A stretch of DNA of 64,000 bases from Microscillaceae bacterium (lineage in GTDB: Bacteria; Bacteroidota; Bacteroidia; Cytophagales; Microscillaceae), in assembly GCA_025054775.1 (NCBI GenBank), contig JANWZA010000057.1:25176-89175 (forward strand). Direction: 5' to 3'. Each line of letters starts with the position of its first letter. Position 1 is the first letter of the stretch. The position numbers and the translations under genes were made by a program. Positions 36,511-47,100 of the stretch are shown here, piece after piece. A model generated the notes under the pieces. It was not told where the DNA came from and made no database searches. It saw only the letters and a list, made by a program, of their open reading frames with translations.

Positions 36511-37599
36511 TTACCCGTCAAATGTTAATTGTTCAATATATTTTTTTCGTAAATCATCAATCAATACAAGTTGATTATCACGCATGACATGCCAAAACTT
36601 CCAGCCGTTATTACTGGGTTTGCCAAGTAACATGGCACTTATTTTATGAATAGAACCCACCTTCTGATTACAAACTAGGCTACCATCTGCCAAAACTTGG
36701 GCTTGGTGAGTTCGTGTATAGTCAAAAAGCATTTCTCCAACTTGTACTATGCCTTGACTTACAAGTTGGCCAAAAAGCACTCTAGGGGAAGGAATTTCTA
36801 CTTTGTAGGCTAATAGTTCTTGGGGTAAAGGTTGTATTTGTTTCAATCGTTCTTGGATAATTTGCACATAAGTAGGTTCTTTTTCAATACAAACAAAATT
36901 TCTACCTAATTTTTTAGCTACGGCAGCAGTAGTACCACTCCCACTAAATAAGTCTAGAATAGTATCACCTACGTTAGAAGTAGCTATGATAACACGGTAC
37001 AAAAGAGCTTCGGGCTTTTGGGCAGAGTGCGCCTTTTGATTACTGATTTTAATACGCTCTTTACCCGTACAAAGAGGCAAGTACCAATCGCTACGCATTT
37101 GTAAGTCTTCGTTCATAGTTTTAAGGCTATGGTAATGAAAAGTATATTTCGCTTTTGGGTGAGTGGTAGCCCAAATTAAGGTTTCGTGAGCATTAGCAAA
37201 GCGAGTGCCGTTGAAATTAGGCATAGGATTACTCTTTATCCAAACGATATCGTTTAAGAACCAAAAGCCTAAGTTTTGCATTATAGCCCCTACTCTGAAA
37301 ATATTATGATAACTGCCTATTACCCAGATACTTCCGTTAGGTTTAAGTAATCTTTTGCATTCACTTAACCACGCTTTTGTAAACTGGTCATATTGTTCAA
37401 AACTTTCAAACCTATCCCACTCATCAAATACTCCTTCCACTTTGCTTTGGTCAGGGCGATAGAGCTGATTTTTAAGTTGCAGATTATAGGGCGGGTCTGC
37501 AAAAATTAGATCTACGCTTTGGTCAGGAAGGGTTTGCATTATTTCTATGCAATCTCCTTGCAGTACAGAATTGAGGTAAGCATTCAGATTTTGCATCAA
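36511..37599 (-). CDS. CcrM-like orphan DNA adenine methyltransferase with RAMA-like domain
   Basis: A 362-residue beta-class N6-adenine methyltransferase: catalytic D-P-P-Y-N-L (about 35) first, SAM-binding D-L-F-S-G-S-G-T-T (about 215) later. The core resembles CcrM/HinfI-type enzymes, whose target is GANTC. Residues about 270-360 (S-P-R-V-L-F-G-Q-L, V-G-S-I-H-K, W-K-F-W-H-V) fit the RAMA domain at the CcrM C-terminus. No restriction endonuclease gene is adjacent, so a regulatory role is more likely than restriction. Target specificity is inferred from the family. Confidence 0.87.
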   Translation of the reverse strand: MMQNLNAYLNSVLQGDCIEIMQTLPDQSVDLIFADPPYNLQLKNQLYRPDQSKVEGVFDEWDRFESFEQYDQFTKAWLSECKRLLKPNGSIWVIGSYHNIFRVGAIMQNLGFWFLNDIVWIKSNPMPNFNGTRFANAHETLIWATTHPKAKYTFHYHSLKTMNEDLQMRSDWYLPLCTGKERIKISNQKAHSAQKPEALLYRVIIATSNVGDTILDLFSGSGTTAAVAKKLGRNFVCIEKEPTYVQIIQERLKQIQPLPQELLAYKVEIPSPRVLFGQLVSQGIVQVGEMLFDYTRTHQAQVLADGSLVCNQKVGSIHKISAMLLGKPSNNGWKFWHVMRDNQLVLIDDLRKKYIEQLTFDG

Positions 37600-37675
37600 T
37601 TAGTATAAGAAAAAGAAGCTAATTTTTAGAGATTTACTCCCTTATTTAAGACATAAAATTGTGTCATTGACAAAT

Positions 37676-38473
37676 TTATTTCTCCTTTTGCATATTACCA
37701 ATTTTTTTATATGACGTTACAATACCTTTAATAAGTGAAGAGCTAAACCCACGATGCTCCATTTCATTAAGTCCTACAATTGTACAGCCTTGGGGTGTAG
37801 TTACTTTATCTATCTCAATTTCAGGGTGTTGGGTATCTTGTAAGAGCAATTGTGCGGCTCCTTTCACAGTTTGCGTAGCAATTAAAGCAGCAGTTTTGGA
37901 GTCAAAACCTATTTCAATTCCTCCTTGCATAGCAGCACGAATAAAACGAAGGGCAAAAGCAATCCCACAGGCCCCTAGCACGGTAGAAGCATCCATAAGC
38001 GACTCTTCAATAAAAATAGCTTTGCCTAATTGCTCAAATAGGGTAAGAGCTACTTGTTTTTGCCTCTCATGGGCTGTATGGCTTGCTAAGCACGTCATAG
38101 ACTCTCGCAAAGCAATTGCAGTATTAGGCATTGCCCGAATGATACACAGGTCAGGAATTCGTAAATAATTTTCTAATTGTTTGATAGACAAGCCCGTAAC
38201 CACAGAAATAAAAATGCAATCCTTCCGTAAAACGGAACGAACTTCCGCACATACGGCTTCAGCTTGCTTGGGCTTTACAGCTAAAATCACAATATCAGCT
38301 TCAGGCAAAAATTGCTTATTATCGGCAGTAAGGCGAATACCCAAAGTTTCTAAATGCTGAATATGAGATATATTCCTACGTGAAACAGAGATTTGATAAC
38401 TTTGTTGTGCCGCATTTAATCCGCGTGCCATTGATGTTCCTAGATTCCCCCCACCGATGATGTGTATTTTCAT
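37676..38473 (-). CDS. proC: Pyrroline-5-carboxylate reductase
   Basis: A 265-residue protein. The N-terminal Rossmann motif G-G-G-N-L-G-T-S-M-A, the segment I-I-R-A-M-P-N-T-A-I-A-L and the C-terminal V-T-T-P-Q-G-C-T-I-V-G-L are typical of ProC. It catalyses the last step of proline synthesis with NAD(P)H in the cytoplasm. Length is normal. The gene is divergent from the histone-deacetylase-like gene and has its own promoter. Confidence 0.95.
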   Translation of the reverse strand: MKIHIIGGGNLGTSMARGLNAAQQSYQISVSRRNISHIQHLETLGIRLTADNKQFLPEADIVILAVKPKQAEAVCAEVRSVLRKDCIFISVVTGLSIKQLENYLRIPDLCIIRAMPNTAIALRESMTCLASHTAHERQKQVALTLFEQLGKAIFIEESLMDASTVLGACGIAFALRFIRAAMQGGIEIGFDSKTAALIATQTVKGAAQLLLQDTQHPEIEIDKVTTPQGCTIVGLNEMEHRGFSSSLIKGIVTSYKKIGNMQKEK

Positions 38474-38522
38474 AACATTTTAGTTTAGTAAAAAAGCAAA
38501 AACAGTTAGCAAAAAAAGCAAA

Positions 38523-38554
38523 CAAAGGTAGATAAAAAAAGTTAGAAGTGCAAA
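38523..38554 (-). promoter_or_regulatory. Promoter of proC
   Basis: On the minus strand TTTG (38554-38551) and TACCTTTG (38530-38523) are separated by 20 bases, matching the Bacteroidota pattern; the ATG is 50 bases downstream. Confidence 0.6.
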
Positions 38555-38585
38555 AATGCTTTTTATGCAACAAACTGTAATCTTT

Positions 38586-39488
38586 ATGCTCAAAATTGCT
38601 TGGCATGCTTGTTATGCACACCCGCTCCCTGAGGGGCATCGTTTTCCGATGGAAAAATATACACTCATTCCAGAACAACTTTTGTATGAAGGCATTGCCA
38701 AAGAAGAAAATTTTTTTGTGCCTACCGCTATTAAGGAAGACTTAATCACCACCACCCACGAAGTAAGCTATTGGCACAAACTTAAAAATTTATCACTTAC
38801 ACATAGCGAAATTAGAGCCACAGGCTTTCCTTTGAGCCAAGCACTTATTGACCGAGAGAGAATAATCGCTCAAGGAACCGTGCAAGGAGCTTTGTTCGCT
38901 TTGCAATATGGTATTGCTATGAACATTGCAGGAGGCACGCACCATGCTTTTACATACAAAGGGGAAGGTTTTTGCTTGCTAAATGATATTGCCCTTGCGG
39001 CTAATTACTTACTTTCGCATACACCCGTTCAACGAATTTTGATAGTAGATTTAGACGTACACCAAGGTAATGGTACGGCTCAAATCTTTCAGCATAATTC
39101 ACAAGTGTTTACATTCAGCATGCACGGAGAAAAGAATTATCCTTTCAGAAAAGAGATTTCTGATATAGACATTCCACTTCCTGACGGAATTACCGATAAA
39201 CCTTATTTAGATTTGTTAGAAAAACACCTTTGGCAAGCCCTAGAAACTCACCAACCTGACTTCCTTTTCTACCAAGCAGGGGTAGATATTTTAGAAACCG
39301 ATAAATTAGGAAGACTCGCCATTAGCCGACAAGGTTGCCTTGCTCGTGATAAACTTGTTTTAGGGCTATGTGCTAAATTGCGTATTCCCGTGCAGGTAAG
39401 CATGGGTGGGGGATACTCCCCTAAAATAAACGATATTGTGCAGGCTCACGTCAATACATTTAGAGTTGCTCAGGAGGTATTTTTTTGA
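38586..39488 (+). CDS. Histone-deacetylase-family protein (acetoin-utilisation/APAH-like)
   Basis: A 300-residue arginase-fold deacetylase. Motifs are the N-terminal H-P-L-P-E-G-H-R-F-P, the central G-G-T-H-H-A, and the zinc ligands in D-L-D-V-H-Q-G-N-G, with the third Asp in Q-A-G-V-D. Such bacterial proteins deacetylate acetylpolyamines or small molecules rather than histones. It is cytoplasmic. The start at 38586 (M-L-K-I-A-W-H) aligns best; upstream in-frame ATGs extend into the proC promoter. It is monocistronic. Confidence 0.9.
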   Translation: MLKIAWHACYAHPLPEGHRFPMEKYTLIPEQLLYEGIAKEENFFVPTAIKEDLITTTHEVSYWHKLKNLSLTHSEIRATGFPLSQALIDRERIIAQGTVQGALFALQYGIAMNIAGGTHHAFTYKGEGFCLLNDIALAANYLLSHTPVQRILIVDLDVHQGNGTAQIFQHNSQVFTFSMHGEKNYPFRKEISDIDIPLPDGITDKPYLDLLEKHLWQALETHQPDFLFYQAGVDILETDKLGRLAISRQGCLARDKLVLGLCAKLRIPVQVSMGGGYSPKINDIVQAHVNTFRVAQEVFF

Positions 39489-39794
39489 CAATTTGCTGTT
39501 GAAGCAAGAAAAGTTCGAGGTTAATGTTTCAATATCTTTGTAGTACAGCGGATTCGTAATAACAATAACTTAGGCATTCCTTTTGCCTTTTTCGCTTCCG
39601 TTCACGCTTCGACGCTTCTCATACCAAGCCCTTTAGGTTTTCTTTTTCAGGCTCTTGCGAATTTTAGAGATGTTTTACTCCCTATTAAACATTGAGGTGA
39701 ACATCCGCTTACCTTGTCAGAATAAAAAAAAATAAGAGTAAGAGTAACTACCCAGTAAGGTAGTTCTCGTTTTTTTCAGAATATTTTTATTAAC
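39489..39794. other. 306-base gap: GCTTCG-rich patch and terminator
   Basis: No gene is seen. The middle (about 39580-39650) has a CGCTTC/GCTTCG-rich patch like that at 25021-25140, and the right part holds the terminator listed next. Confidence 0.5.
39742..39776 (+). terminator. Intrinsic terminator
   Basis: GAGTAACTACC-CAGTAA-GGTAGTTCTC (10 of 11 pairs) is followed by G and a run of seven T. It reads on the plus strand, 250 bases after the deacetylase-like gene. Confidence 0.7.
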
Positions 39795-40370
39795 TTAAAC
39801 TCCTATGGCTTTCAAGATTTCACTTCCCATAGGATTTACACTTGAATTGAAAAACTTTACCAGCTCTCCTTTTTCATTCACCAAATACTTACAAAAGTTC
39901 CATGTAGGGGCTTGATCATTCCAACCGTTGAGTTCTTTCTTAGAAAGCCATTGGTAAAGGGGGTGCTGGTCTGGTCCTTTAACAGATATTTTTTCAAACA
40001 TTTGGAACGAAACACCGTAGTTCTTTCTGCAAAAGGTAGCAATCTCCTCGGCAGTACCTGGCTCTTGCCCACCAAAATTATTAGCAGGAAAGCCTAATAC
40101 GGTTACTTTATCTCCATACTTTTCGTGTAAGGTCTGTAGCTGTTCGTATTGTGGGGTAAAACCACATTTAGAGGCTACATTAACCAACAATACCTTTTTA
40201 CCTCTGTAACGCTCAAAGCTGATTTCCTCTTTACCATCAAGACTTTTGAGTTTGAAGTCATAAAACGATTTCTTAGAAGTGTTTTCCATGTTTTCAGGTC
40301 GGGTTTTGGTAGTTGCTCCACAAGAAGTAAAAAATACAAACAATGATGCAATGAAATAACGCAGCTTCAT
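39795..40370 (-). CDS. Glutathione peroxidase family lipoprotein
   Basis: A 191-residue protein with a lipoprotein signal (Cys at 17, F-F-T-S-C-G). The glutathione-peroxidase core has the peroxidatic Cys in N-V-A-S-K-C-G-F-T-P-Q, the Gln in F-G-G-Q-E-P-G and the Trp-Asn pair in T-W-N-F-C-K-Y. It uses Cys, not selenocysteine, and probably relies on thioredoxin-like partners. The lipid anchor places it in the envelope, where it would reduce peroxides. Confidence 0.92.
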   Translation of the reverse strand: MKLRYFIASLFVFFTSCGATTKTRPENMENTSKKSFYDFKLKSLDGKEEISFERYRGKKVLLVNVASKCGFTPQYEQLQTLHEKYGDKVTVLGFPANNFGGQEPGTAEEIATFCRKNYGVSFQMFEKISVKGPDQHPLYQWLSKKELNGWNDQAPTWNFCKYLVNEKGELVKFFNSSVNPMGSEILKAIGV

Positions 40371-40579
40371 AGCTCTAGCTCAAAAAAATAGGTGAATGAT
40401 AAATTAGTTTACACTACAATTAAAATCTAATTTTTAAGCAAAATGTTTGGGCAAGGTAAGTAAAATTTTATCCTATCATTATTTCGAGTTTATTTCATTT
40501 AGCTGTTAGTGCATAAACAAGTATTTTCTTCACCTATACTTGTTCTCTGAAATGAACACCTCAGATATATATCATTAAA

Positions 40580-41695
40580 CTACCCTTTTTGATGCTTAAA
40601 CACTTGATAATTCAAATATCCACTTTTGATTTCAATAACTGCTACACGTAACACAGTATAAATAGGTACTGCTACCAACATTCCCCAACCACCTGCAATA
40701 GTAGCTCCTGCAAAAATACTAATAAAAATTTCCATAGGGTGAGCCTTTACACTTTTAGAAAAAACGAGTGGCTGAATAAAAAAATCATCAATCAATTTAG
40801 TAATGCTAAATACAGCAACAATTTTAACTACAATTATTAGCAAACTTTCATCATATAATCCTACTTTAAGCGAAGTAACACCTACCACGATGCCAAACAA
40901 AGAAGCAATAAGCGGACCTAAATAAGGTATAAGGTTTACCACTGCGGCAAATGCTGCAATTGTAAGAGCATACTTAATACCTACGATAGTGAGCCCTAAG
41001 GATACGAGGCTAAAAATAGCTAAAATTTGAATAAAAAGTGCTACTAAATAATTAGAGAGCAAAGTATCTATTTTGTGTAAGGCAGTAGCAAAAATTTCAA
41101 AGTATGCATTAGGCACAAGCGCCAAAATATTCCTTCGGATAAGCCCTTGCTCATACAAAAGAAAAAAAGTAATAAAGCTAAGGGCAATAAAATAGATAAT
41201 AAACGTTTCGGCAAAAGAAAGTACATAACTTAGTAAAGACCTCACGTTAAGTTGATTAATTAACAAAAATACATTTTCCACTACTTGCTTTTTCAAAAAA
41301 CCTTTTTCTAAATTAGCCGCACTAAAACTATCCAACAAAAAATCCTCTAAATGATTGATAGGAGTATTCATTTGCTTTATCAAACTACCATAGTCTAGCA
41401 TTTGTAAGCGAATAACTTGCTCATAAATCAAAGGCAAAAAGAGTAACAAAAATGAACTAAAAAAGCTTAGTAAAAGAAAATAGGAAATAAAAATAGCCAA
41501 AATTCGTAGTTTATGAACTCCTGCAAACACCTTGTAATGAAGATAATCAGTAATTGGACGTAAAATTCCTGCTAATACCATAGATACAAAAAGATACACC
41601 ACGATATTAGAAAAAAACCAACTCAAAACTATCACGCCTAACAAGATAGCTAAAAAGGTAAGCGTAGAGCGATGTAATAAAAAAGACATACGCAT
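40580..41695 (-). CDS. AI-2E transporter family permease
   Basis: A 371-residue protein with eight predicted TM helices in the PerM/TqsA layout: an N-terminal group of three helices, a long soluble loop (about 90-160), then five helices with L-I-P-Y-L-G-P-L-I-A-S and the F-I-Q-P-L-V-F-S-K-S-V loop. Members export AI-2, Na+ or unknown solutes; the substrate is not predictable. Start could be residue 1 or 3. It is divergent from gcvH and monocistronic. Confidence 0.88.
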   Translation of the reverse strand: MRMSFLLHRSTLTFLAILLGVIVLSWFFSNIVVYLFVSMVLAGILRPITDYLHYKVFAGVHKLRILAIFISYFLLLSFFSSFLLLFLPLIYEQVIRLQMLDYGSLIKQMNTPINHLEDFLLDSFSAANLEKGFLKKQVVENVFLLINQLNVRSLLSYVLSFAETFIIYFIALSFITFFLLYEQGLIRRNILALVPNAYFEIFATALHKIDTLLSNYLVALFIQILAIFSLVSLGLTIVGIKYALTIAAFAAVVNLIPYLGPLIASLFGIVVGVTSLKVGLYDESLLIIVVKIVAVFSITKLIDDFFIQPLVFSKSVKAHPMEIFISIFAGATIAGGWGMLVAVPIYTVLRVAVIEIKSGYLNYQVFKHQKG

Positions 41696-41842
41696 TTTTT
41701 GTTAGGTTAAATAATTAGGTTCAAGACAAAAAACACACCAAGCACACAAATGTATGCCAATATTACAAACAAGTGAAATCCTAATTTGTAAAACTTTGAT
41801 TTTCAAAGTTATTCCCTACAAACATACTTTGTAAAAGTTATA

Positions 41843-41850
41843 TATCTTTG
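41843..41850 (+). promoter_or_regulatory. -7 box upstream of gcvH
   Basis: TATCTTTG matches TAnnTTTG perfectly, 80 bases before the gcvH ATG, implying an 80-base leader. A -33 TTTG is found only at an unusually short spacing (41828-41831). Confidence 0.45.
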
Positions 41851-41930
41851 CTTACTACTATTTTTTTTCTACTTTTGTTGCCTAGTTTAGTAGGTTTTTA
41901 TTTGCTTATTTTTTCCTTTATAGAACATCT

Positions 41931-42308
41931 ATGGACTATCCAACAAACTTAAAGTACACAAAAGAACACGAATGGTTTGACATTGAGACAGGCTTGGTAG
42001 GAATTACTGATTATGCCCAAAAAGAATTAGGGGATATTGTATATGCCGAAGTGAAAACCGTAGGTGAAATACTGAAACAAAATGAAGTATTTGGCTCAAT
42101 TGAGGCTGTAAAAACAGTTTCCGATCTATATTTACCCGTTACTGCCAAAATTATTGAACTAAATGCCGACCTAGAGTCGCACCCTGAGTTAGTAAACCAA
42201 GAACCTTACGGTAAAGGCTGGATTATACGTATAGAACCACAAAACCCTGAAGAGTTTGCTACTCTTATGGACTCAGAAGCATACCAAAATTACTTAGCTT
42301 CGTTATAG
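41931..42308 (+). CDS. gcvH: Glycine cleavage system H protein
   Basis: A 125-residue lipoyl-carrier protein. The lipoylation site is Lys61 in G-S-I-E-A-V-K-T-V-S-D, and the C-terminal G-K-G-W-I-I-R-I-E is typical. It shuttles the aminomethyl group between the P, T and L proteins. The gcvT and gcvP genes are not in the window, the usual scattered arrangement in Bacteroidota. Full length. Confidence 0.97.
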   Translation: MDYPTNLKYTKEHEWFDIETGLVGITDYAQKELGDIVYAEVKTVGEILKQNEVFGSIEAVKTVSDLYLPVTAKIIELNADLESHPELVNQEPYGKGWIIRIEPQNPEEFATLMDSEAYQNYLASL

Positions 42309-42644
42309 TGTAAGGCTACTCCTAAATTTGTAGCGAAATTTTTGAAAACAATCTTTTTGCGAATTAGCTCTGAAAATCAATAAGTTACAAATCAAAGTTT
42401 TTATATTTGTAAACTTTAACGTAAGTATTTGAGCAGACAAGAGAAAAGTAACGTAGCGGTTTTCTTTGCTTATTGTAAAAAGATATTTCAAGTGTAAAAA
42501 AGATATTTCATTAAGGTCGCCCTAAATAGGGTGGCTTTTTTATTAAATTACCTTATCAAAGTTTTAAGTATTCCTGTTAAGTAGTGCTCGTTATTAAGCT
42601 ATGTTTAGCCCTTGAAAGAGTATAAAATTTTAGCAGAGAATAAG
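42309..42644. other. 336-base gap after gcvH
   Basis: No gene is seen. It holds a direct repeat of AAAGATATTTCA (about 42479-42490 and 42499-42510) and the terminator at 42515-42540. The rest is featureless. Confidence 0.5.
42515..42540 (+). terminator. Intrinsic terminator downstream of gcvH
   Basis: GGTCGCCCT-AAAT-AGGGTGGC forms a short stem followed by six T. It lies about 200 bases after gcvH on the plus strand. Confidence 0.6.
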
Positions 42645-44012
42645 TTAATCAATCTCGCTTAATCTTTGCTTTGTTAAGCTCTTTTCTTGAAACTCAATTC
42701 CATGCTTTGCCAGTAAAGGGAGTATATTTTCATATATTTCCGCAAAGCAAGGAATTTTTACTCCCCTTGTTTGAATTTTATTTTCTAAAAGTAACTCGGC
42801 GGCAAGAGCTAGAGGTAGCCCTACGGTTTTTGCCATGGCTGTAAATACTTGATTTTCGCCTTTTAGCATAAGTTCAGCTATCACTTGGTGTTGCTTATTT
42901 TCTTGTTTATATGTAATTTGATGTTGCATCAAGATTAGGTCTTTGTCTTGGGGTTGGAGTTGCCACTTTTGCTCTAAACGGGTTTGTAAAATCTGGGCGG
43001 GTGTACCCTGCGTTAGGGGAATAGGCTCGTCTTCGTGCAAACCTAACCACAAGATTTTTTGTATGGTAGGGTGATTAAGCGGTAAATCTAAATACTTGGC
43101 TAGCCGTTCCTGCCAAGGAAGTGTTGAAGGGGGGAAAAATGATTCTAAAAATTGCCTATATGTGAGTTGATTAACATTTTCTATGAGCAAAGTGTGGTCA
43201 GTTAATCCGATTTGAATAAGTGCGTGCCATGCTTCACAAAAACCCTTCATGCGGATAGTTCCTCTAATAATAGTAGAGCAATTCTGCAACCCATAAGCCT
43301 TAGTATAAAGCAAAGAATTACGGTTATAGTAGGCTTCGTACTCGCCTAAATTTTCAAAGTAGATAGGTTGTATGCGTTTAAAAAGTTGTTGATAAGGTAC
43401 ATATCGTACTTTATTTTGCTCTTTGTATTGAGCTATCCCCCCTTGCCCTGCCAACACTACATTTTGTGGATTCCATGTAAACTTATAGCCCCATGGGTTG
43501 CCAGCTATATATTCAGGAGCAATTAGCCCTCCACAAAAAGAAGCAAAAGAGAGAATCTCACCGCTTTGTTTTTTTATTTTATCAATCATTTGCATAGCAG
43601 AGAGGTGATCTATGCCTGGGTCTAAACCCATTTCATACAAAAAGAGCAATCCCTTCTCTTGCACTTTTGAGTCTAAGTGTTGAATTTCAGCAGGTAAGTA
43701 CGAAGCCGTAAGAAGGTGCCTTTGAGCTTCTAAACACATGTGAGCAATACTGCTATGCAAAGAAGGTGGAAGCAGCGAAACAACCACATCAGTTTGCTTT
43801 ATCCAAGCAAAGGTTTGTTCGGTATCTGAAGTATTAAGCTGCACTACCTCTAAATGCGGATATTGCATAGCCTTTTGATACACAATAGACGCGTTATTTT
43901 CAGCAATAATAAACCTCCAACCATTTTTTTGCACAACTTTTGCCAAATAATCTATAAAATAAGTAGCAGACCTGCCTGCCCCTAATAGTAGAATAGTAGG
44001 TGTAGTTTTCAT
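42645..44012 (-). CDS. Saccharopine-dehydrogenase-family oxidoreductase
   Basis: A 455-residue protein. The start at 44012 (M-K-T-T-P-T-I-L-L-L-G-A-G-R-S) was chosen because it opens directly into the Rossmann motif G-A-G-R-S-A; a longer frame adds 48 hydrophobic residues from promoter DNA. E-M-G-L-D-P-G-I-D-H-L-S-A-M and G-L-I-A-P-E are hallmarks of the LYS9-type saccharopine/carboxynorspermidine dehydrogenase group. The reaction is probably lysine- or polyamine-related, but the substrate is unproven. It is divergent from the multi-PAS gene. Confidence 0.85.
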   Translation of the reverse strand: MKTTPTILLLGAGRSATYFIDYLAKVVQKNGWRFIIAENNASIVYQKAMQYPHLEVVQLNTSDTEQTFAWIKQTDVVVSLLPPSLHSSIAHMCLEAQRHLLTASYLPAEIQHLDSKVQEKGLLFLYEMGLDPGIDHLSAMQMIDKIKKQSGEILSFASFCGGLIAPEYIAGNPWGYKFTWNPQNVVLAGQGGIAQYKEQNKVRYVPYQQLFKRIQPIYFENLGEYEAYYNRNSLLYTKAYGLQNCSTIIRGTIRMKGFCEAWHALIQIGLTDHTLLIENVNQLTYRQFLESFFPPSTLPWQERLAKYLDLPLNHPTIQKILWLGLHEDEPIPLTQGTPAQILQTRLEQKWQLQPQDKDLILMQHQITYKQENKQHQVIAELMLKGENQVFTAMAKTVGLPLALAAELLLENKIQTRGVKIPCFAEIYENILPLLAKHGIEFQEKSLTKQRLSEID

Positions 44013-44074
44013 GTATTCTTGAAAATGGTGAGCAAAATTAGAAAAAAACAAAAAAAGAAAAATGAGCGAATTTA

Positions 44075-44104
44075 TTGGATTTACTAGAATAAAAGTTATC
44101 TTTG
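44075..44104 (+). promoter_or_regulatory. Promoter of the multi-PAS gene
   Basis: TTG (44075-44077) and TATCTTTG (44097-44104) with a 19-base spacer, 61 bases before the ATG at 44165. Confidence 0.6.
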
Positions 44105-44164
44105 CAGTAAGATATAAGCAATAAAAATATGACTTTTTGAAGTGCTTATTTAACAAGAAGTACT

Positions 44165-47100
44165 ATGTCAGAAAAAAAAGTAAGTAACTGGTCTATTCAG
44201 ACAAGTATTGCAGTCTTCTTTGCAATATTTGCTGTTACTATTACTACCAGCTATCTACTTACAGGCATTTACTTCAACAATATTGAAAAGAACCAAATAA
44301 TCTTACGTAAAACAGAAGAAAATATTTATCTCCTACAACAAATTATTGTATATGCTAACCAAGTAGTCAAAAAACAAGAAACCTCCAAAGTCTTTTTAGC
44401 TGAAAATATTAGCCGCTACCAAGTCAATTTAGACCTTATACACCATGGTGGCACAGTGGTTATTGACAATGAACCTATAGAACTCCCTCCCTGTAGCGAA
44501 GATGCTATGATTCTTTTGCAAGAATTAGAAAAAGCCTGGCTAGATTACAAAACACAAGCTAATATTATCGTAGGAAAACAAACTTTAATAGATGACCCAA
44601 CTGCTGAAGACAAAGAGAACAAAAGCAACACCCTTGTACTTAACCCCGAAGTGAAAGCAGCATTGAATTACTTAGAGGACAATATTGATACCCTTACCAT
44701 GCTTAATAACCAACTTATAGACCGCTTCTTTGCTATTACCAAACAACAAAAAGCCACTTCTAATTACCTGCTCGGTGTACTATTAGTAGTGAATGTATTA
44801 TTGATAATCACAGGCTTTCTACTTATTCGGCAATTATTATTCAAACCTATTAACAAGATTAGTAAAATCGTAAAATTAGTGGCCACAGGCGATCTATCGC
44901 AAAAAGTAGATATTTCACAACAGAATGAAGTAGGATTAGTAGGACGCACTATTAACGATTTGATCGAACGGATAAGAAATGCCACAGATTTTATCAAAGG
45001 TATTGAACAAGGGAACTTATACATGAAATATCCCCACATCCAAGAGCAAAGCGAACAAAAAGATAGCCTAGCTAATGCCTTAATCAACATGCAAAAACGC
45101 CTCATCAAAGTTGCACAGGAAGAGGCAGAACGCAAATGGGCTACTGAAGGGCAAGCCCTCTTTGCCGAAATCTTACAAACTACCTATGAAGACATTGAAA
45201 CTTTGGCTTATCAAATTATCTCTAACCTGGTACAGTACATTGAAGCCAACCAAGGAGCCCTATTTATGGTACAAGATAGCACCGAAGAGCCTGAATTGAG
45301 CCTCGTGGCTTGTTATGCCTTCGGAAGACGCAAATACATCTACCAAAAAATACGCCCTAACGAGGGCCTAGTAGGACAGGTATTCAAAGATGCTAGCCCA
45401 GTTTATATTACAGACGTTCCTGACAATTACATATCCATTGCCTCTGGTTTAGGTGGAGCAAAACCAAAGTCTATTTTTATCGTTCCACTTAAACTCGGTG
45501 AACAGGTGCTAGGAGTAATGGAAATAGCTTCCTTTGAAGTTCTACCTCAATACAAAATTGATTTCATAGAAAAAATAAGTGAAAATTTAGCCTCTAACCT
45601 TTATGCCGCAAAAGCTAATCAACAAACTAAAAAACTCCTGCAAGAGGCTAAATCTACCGAAGAGCGAATGCTCATGCAAGAGCGTATCATGATGCAAAAT
45701 CTAGAATATCTACAGGCTTCGCAAGAGCAAATGCAACGCGAAAGAGACGAAATAGAAACTCTGCGGAACGCCATCAATCATGCCATGCTTACTGCAGAGT
45801 ATGACACCAACCGCAAAATTATTACCATGAACCCGCCTTTCCTACAACTACTAGGCTATGAAATTGAAGACGTGCTAGGGAAAGAACATCGCATGTTTGT
45901 CTCAAGAAAACAACAAGATACACGCAGTTTTATTAAATTGTGGGAAGCCTTACGAGCAGGAGAGCAAGTAGTGAATGAATACAAACGGATTACTAAAAAT
46001 AACAAAGAAATATGGATTAGAGCAATCTACACTCCTGTAATTAACAAAGATAAAAAAGTAGAGAAAATCCTAGAATTTGCTTTTGATATTACCCAAGAAA
46101 AGGAACGTCTCTTAGAAATACAAGAAAAGATTGACTCCATTATGAAAACCAGCCTTGTATTAGAGATAGATATGCAGGGTAAAATCGTTAATGCCAGCGA
46201 ACCATTCCTGAAACTCATGGAATACTCCTTAGCAGAACTACAAGGAGCAGATTATGATATATTAGTTACTGCTGAAGAGAAAAAAGTAGAAAGCTTTAAA
46301 GAAATTGCACGTAGTATCCTAAGTGGCATATACGCCCCCAAAGAAATATGCAGAGTAAGCAAAAGCGGAAAAGAATATTGGTTTAAGCCTAACTTTACCC
46401 CTATCTTTGACCTACAAGGCAAACCTTACAAAATTTTCGAACTCCTTACCGATATCAGCGAAATAAGAAATATAGAACGAAAGGCAATGAAAGCCCAACG
46501 TGATGCCGAAGTAAAAGAAGCCAACCTAACAGCTTTGCTTAACAATACCGAAAACATAATCTATAGCACAGACTTTAACTACAAAATTAACCTCTTTAAT
46601 AGTGCTACACAGGCATTCTATGAGCAATTAGGCTACAAGATTTATTATGGATTTAATATCTTGGATATTACCGATGAGGACAACTTTTACAACCGTAAAA
46701 CCTTGTATGACAGAGCCTTAAACGGTGAAAAATTTACCACAGAAGAGGAAATCGTGAGCCAAAAAAATCAAGTCAGACGTTTACTCCGTTCTGCTTACAG
46801 CCCTATTCGTGATGACCACAATCAAGTTATTGGAGTGGTAGTCTTCTCACAAGATATTACTGAAAAAGTACAAAAAGACTATGAAGAAGAACTTAATCAA
46901 AAATTAGTATTACAATATAAATCTCAAAACCAAGAACTAACACAACTACTTTTACAATTGGAAAAAGAAAAAGCTACCCTACAACAACAACTACTTGATC
47001 TCAAAAAGCAATTCGAAAACAAAACCGTGCACGAGTTGTATCAACTCTTAGCACAAACCGAAGAAATTATCTTCACAATAAACGAACAATACCAAATCAA

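Noticed and set aside
36511..37599. Restriction-modification system
   Set aside because: No endonuclease or specificity gene is adjacent; the enzyme looks like an orphan CcrM-type methyltransferase.
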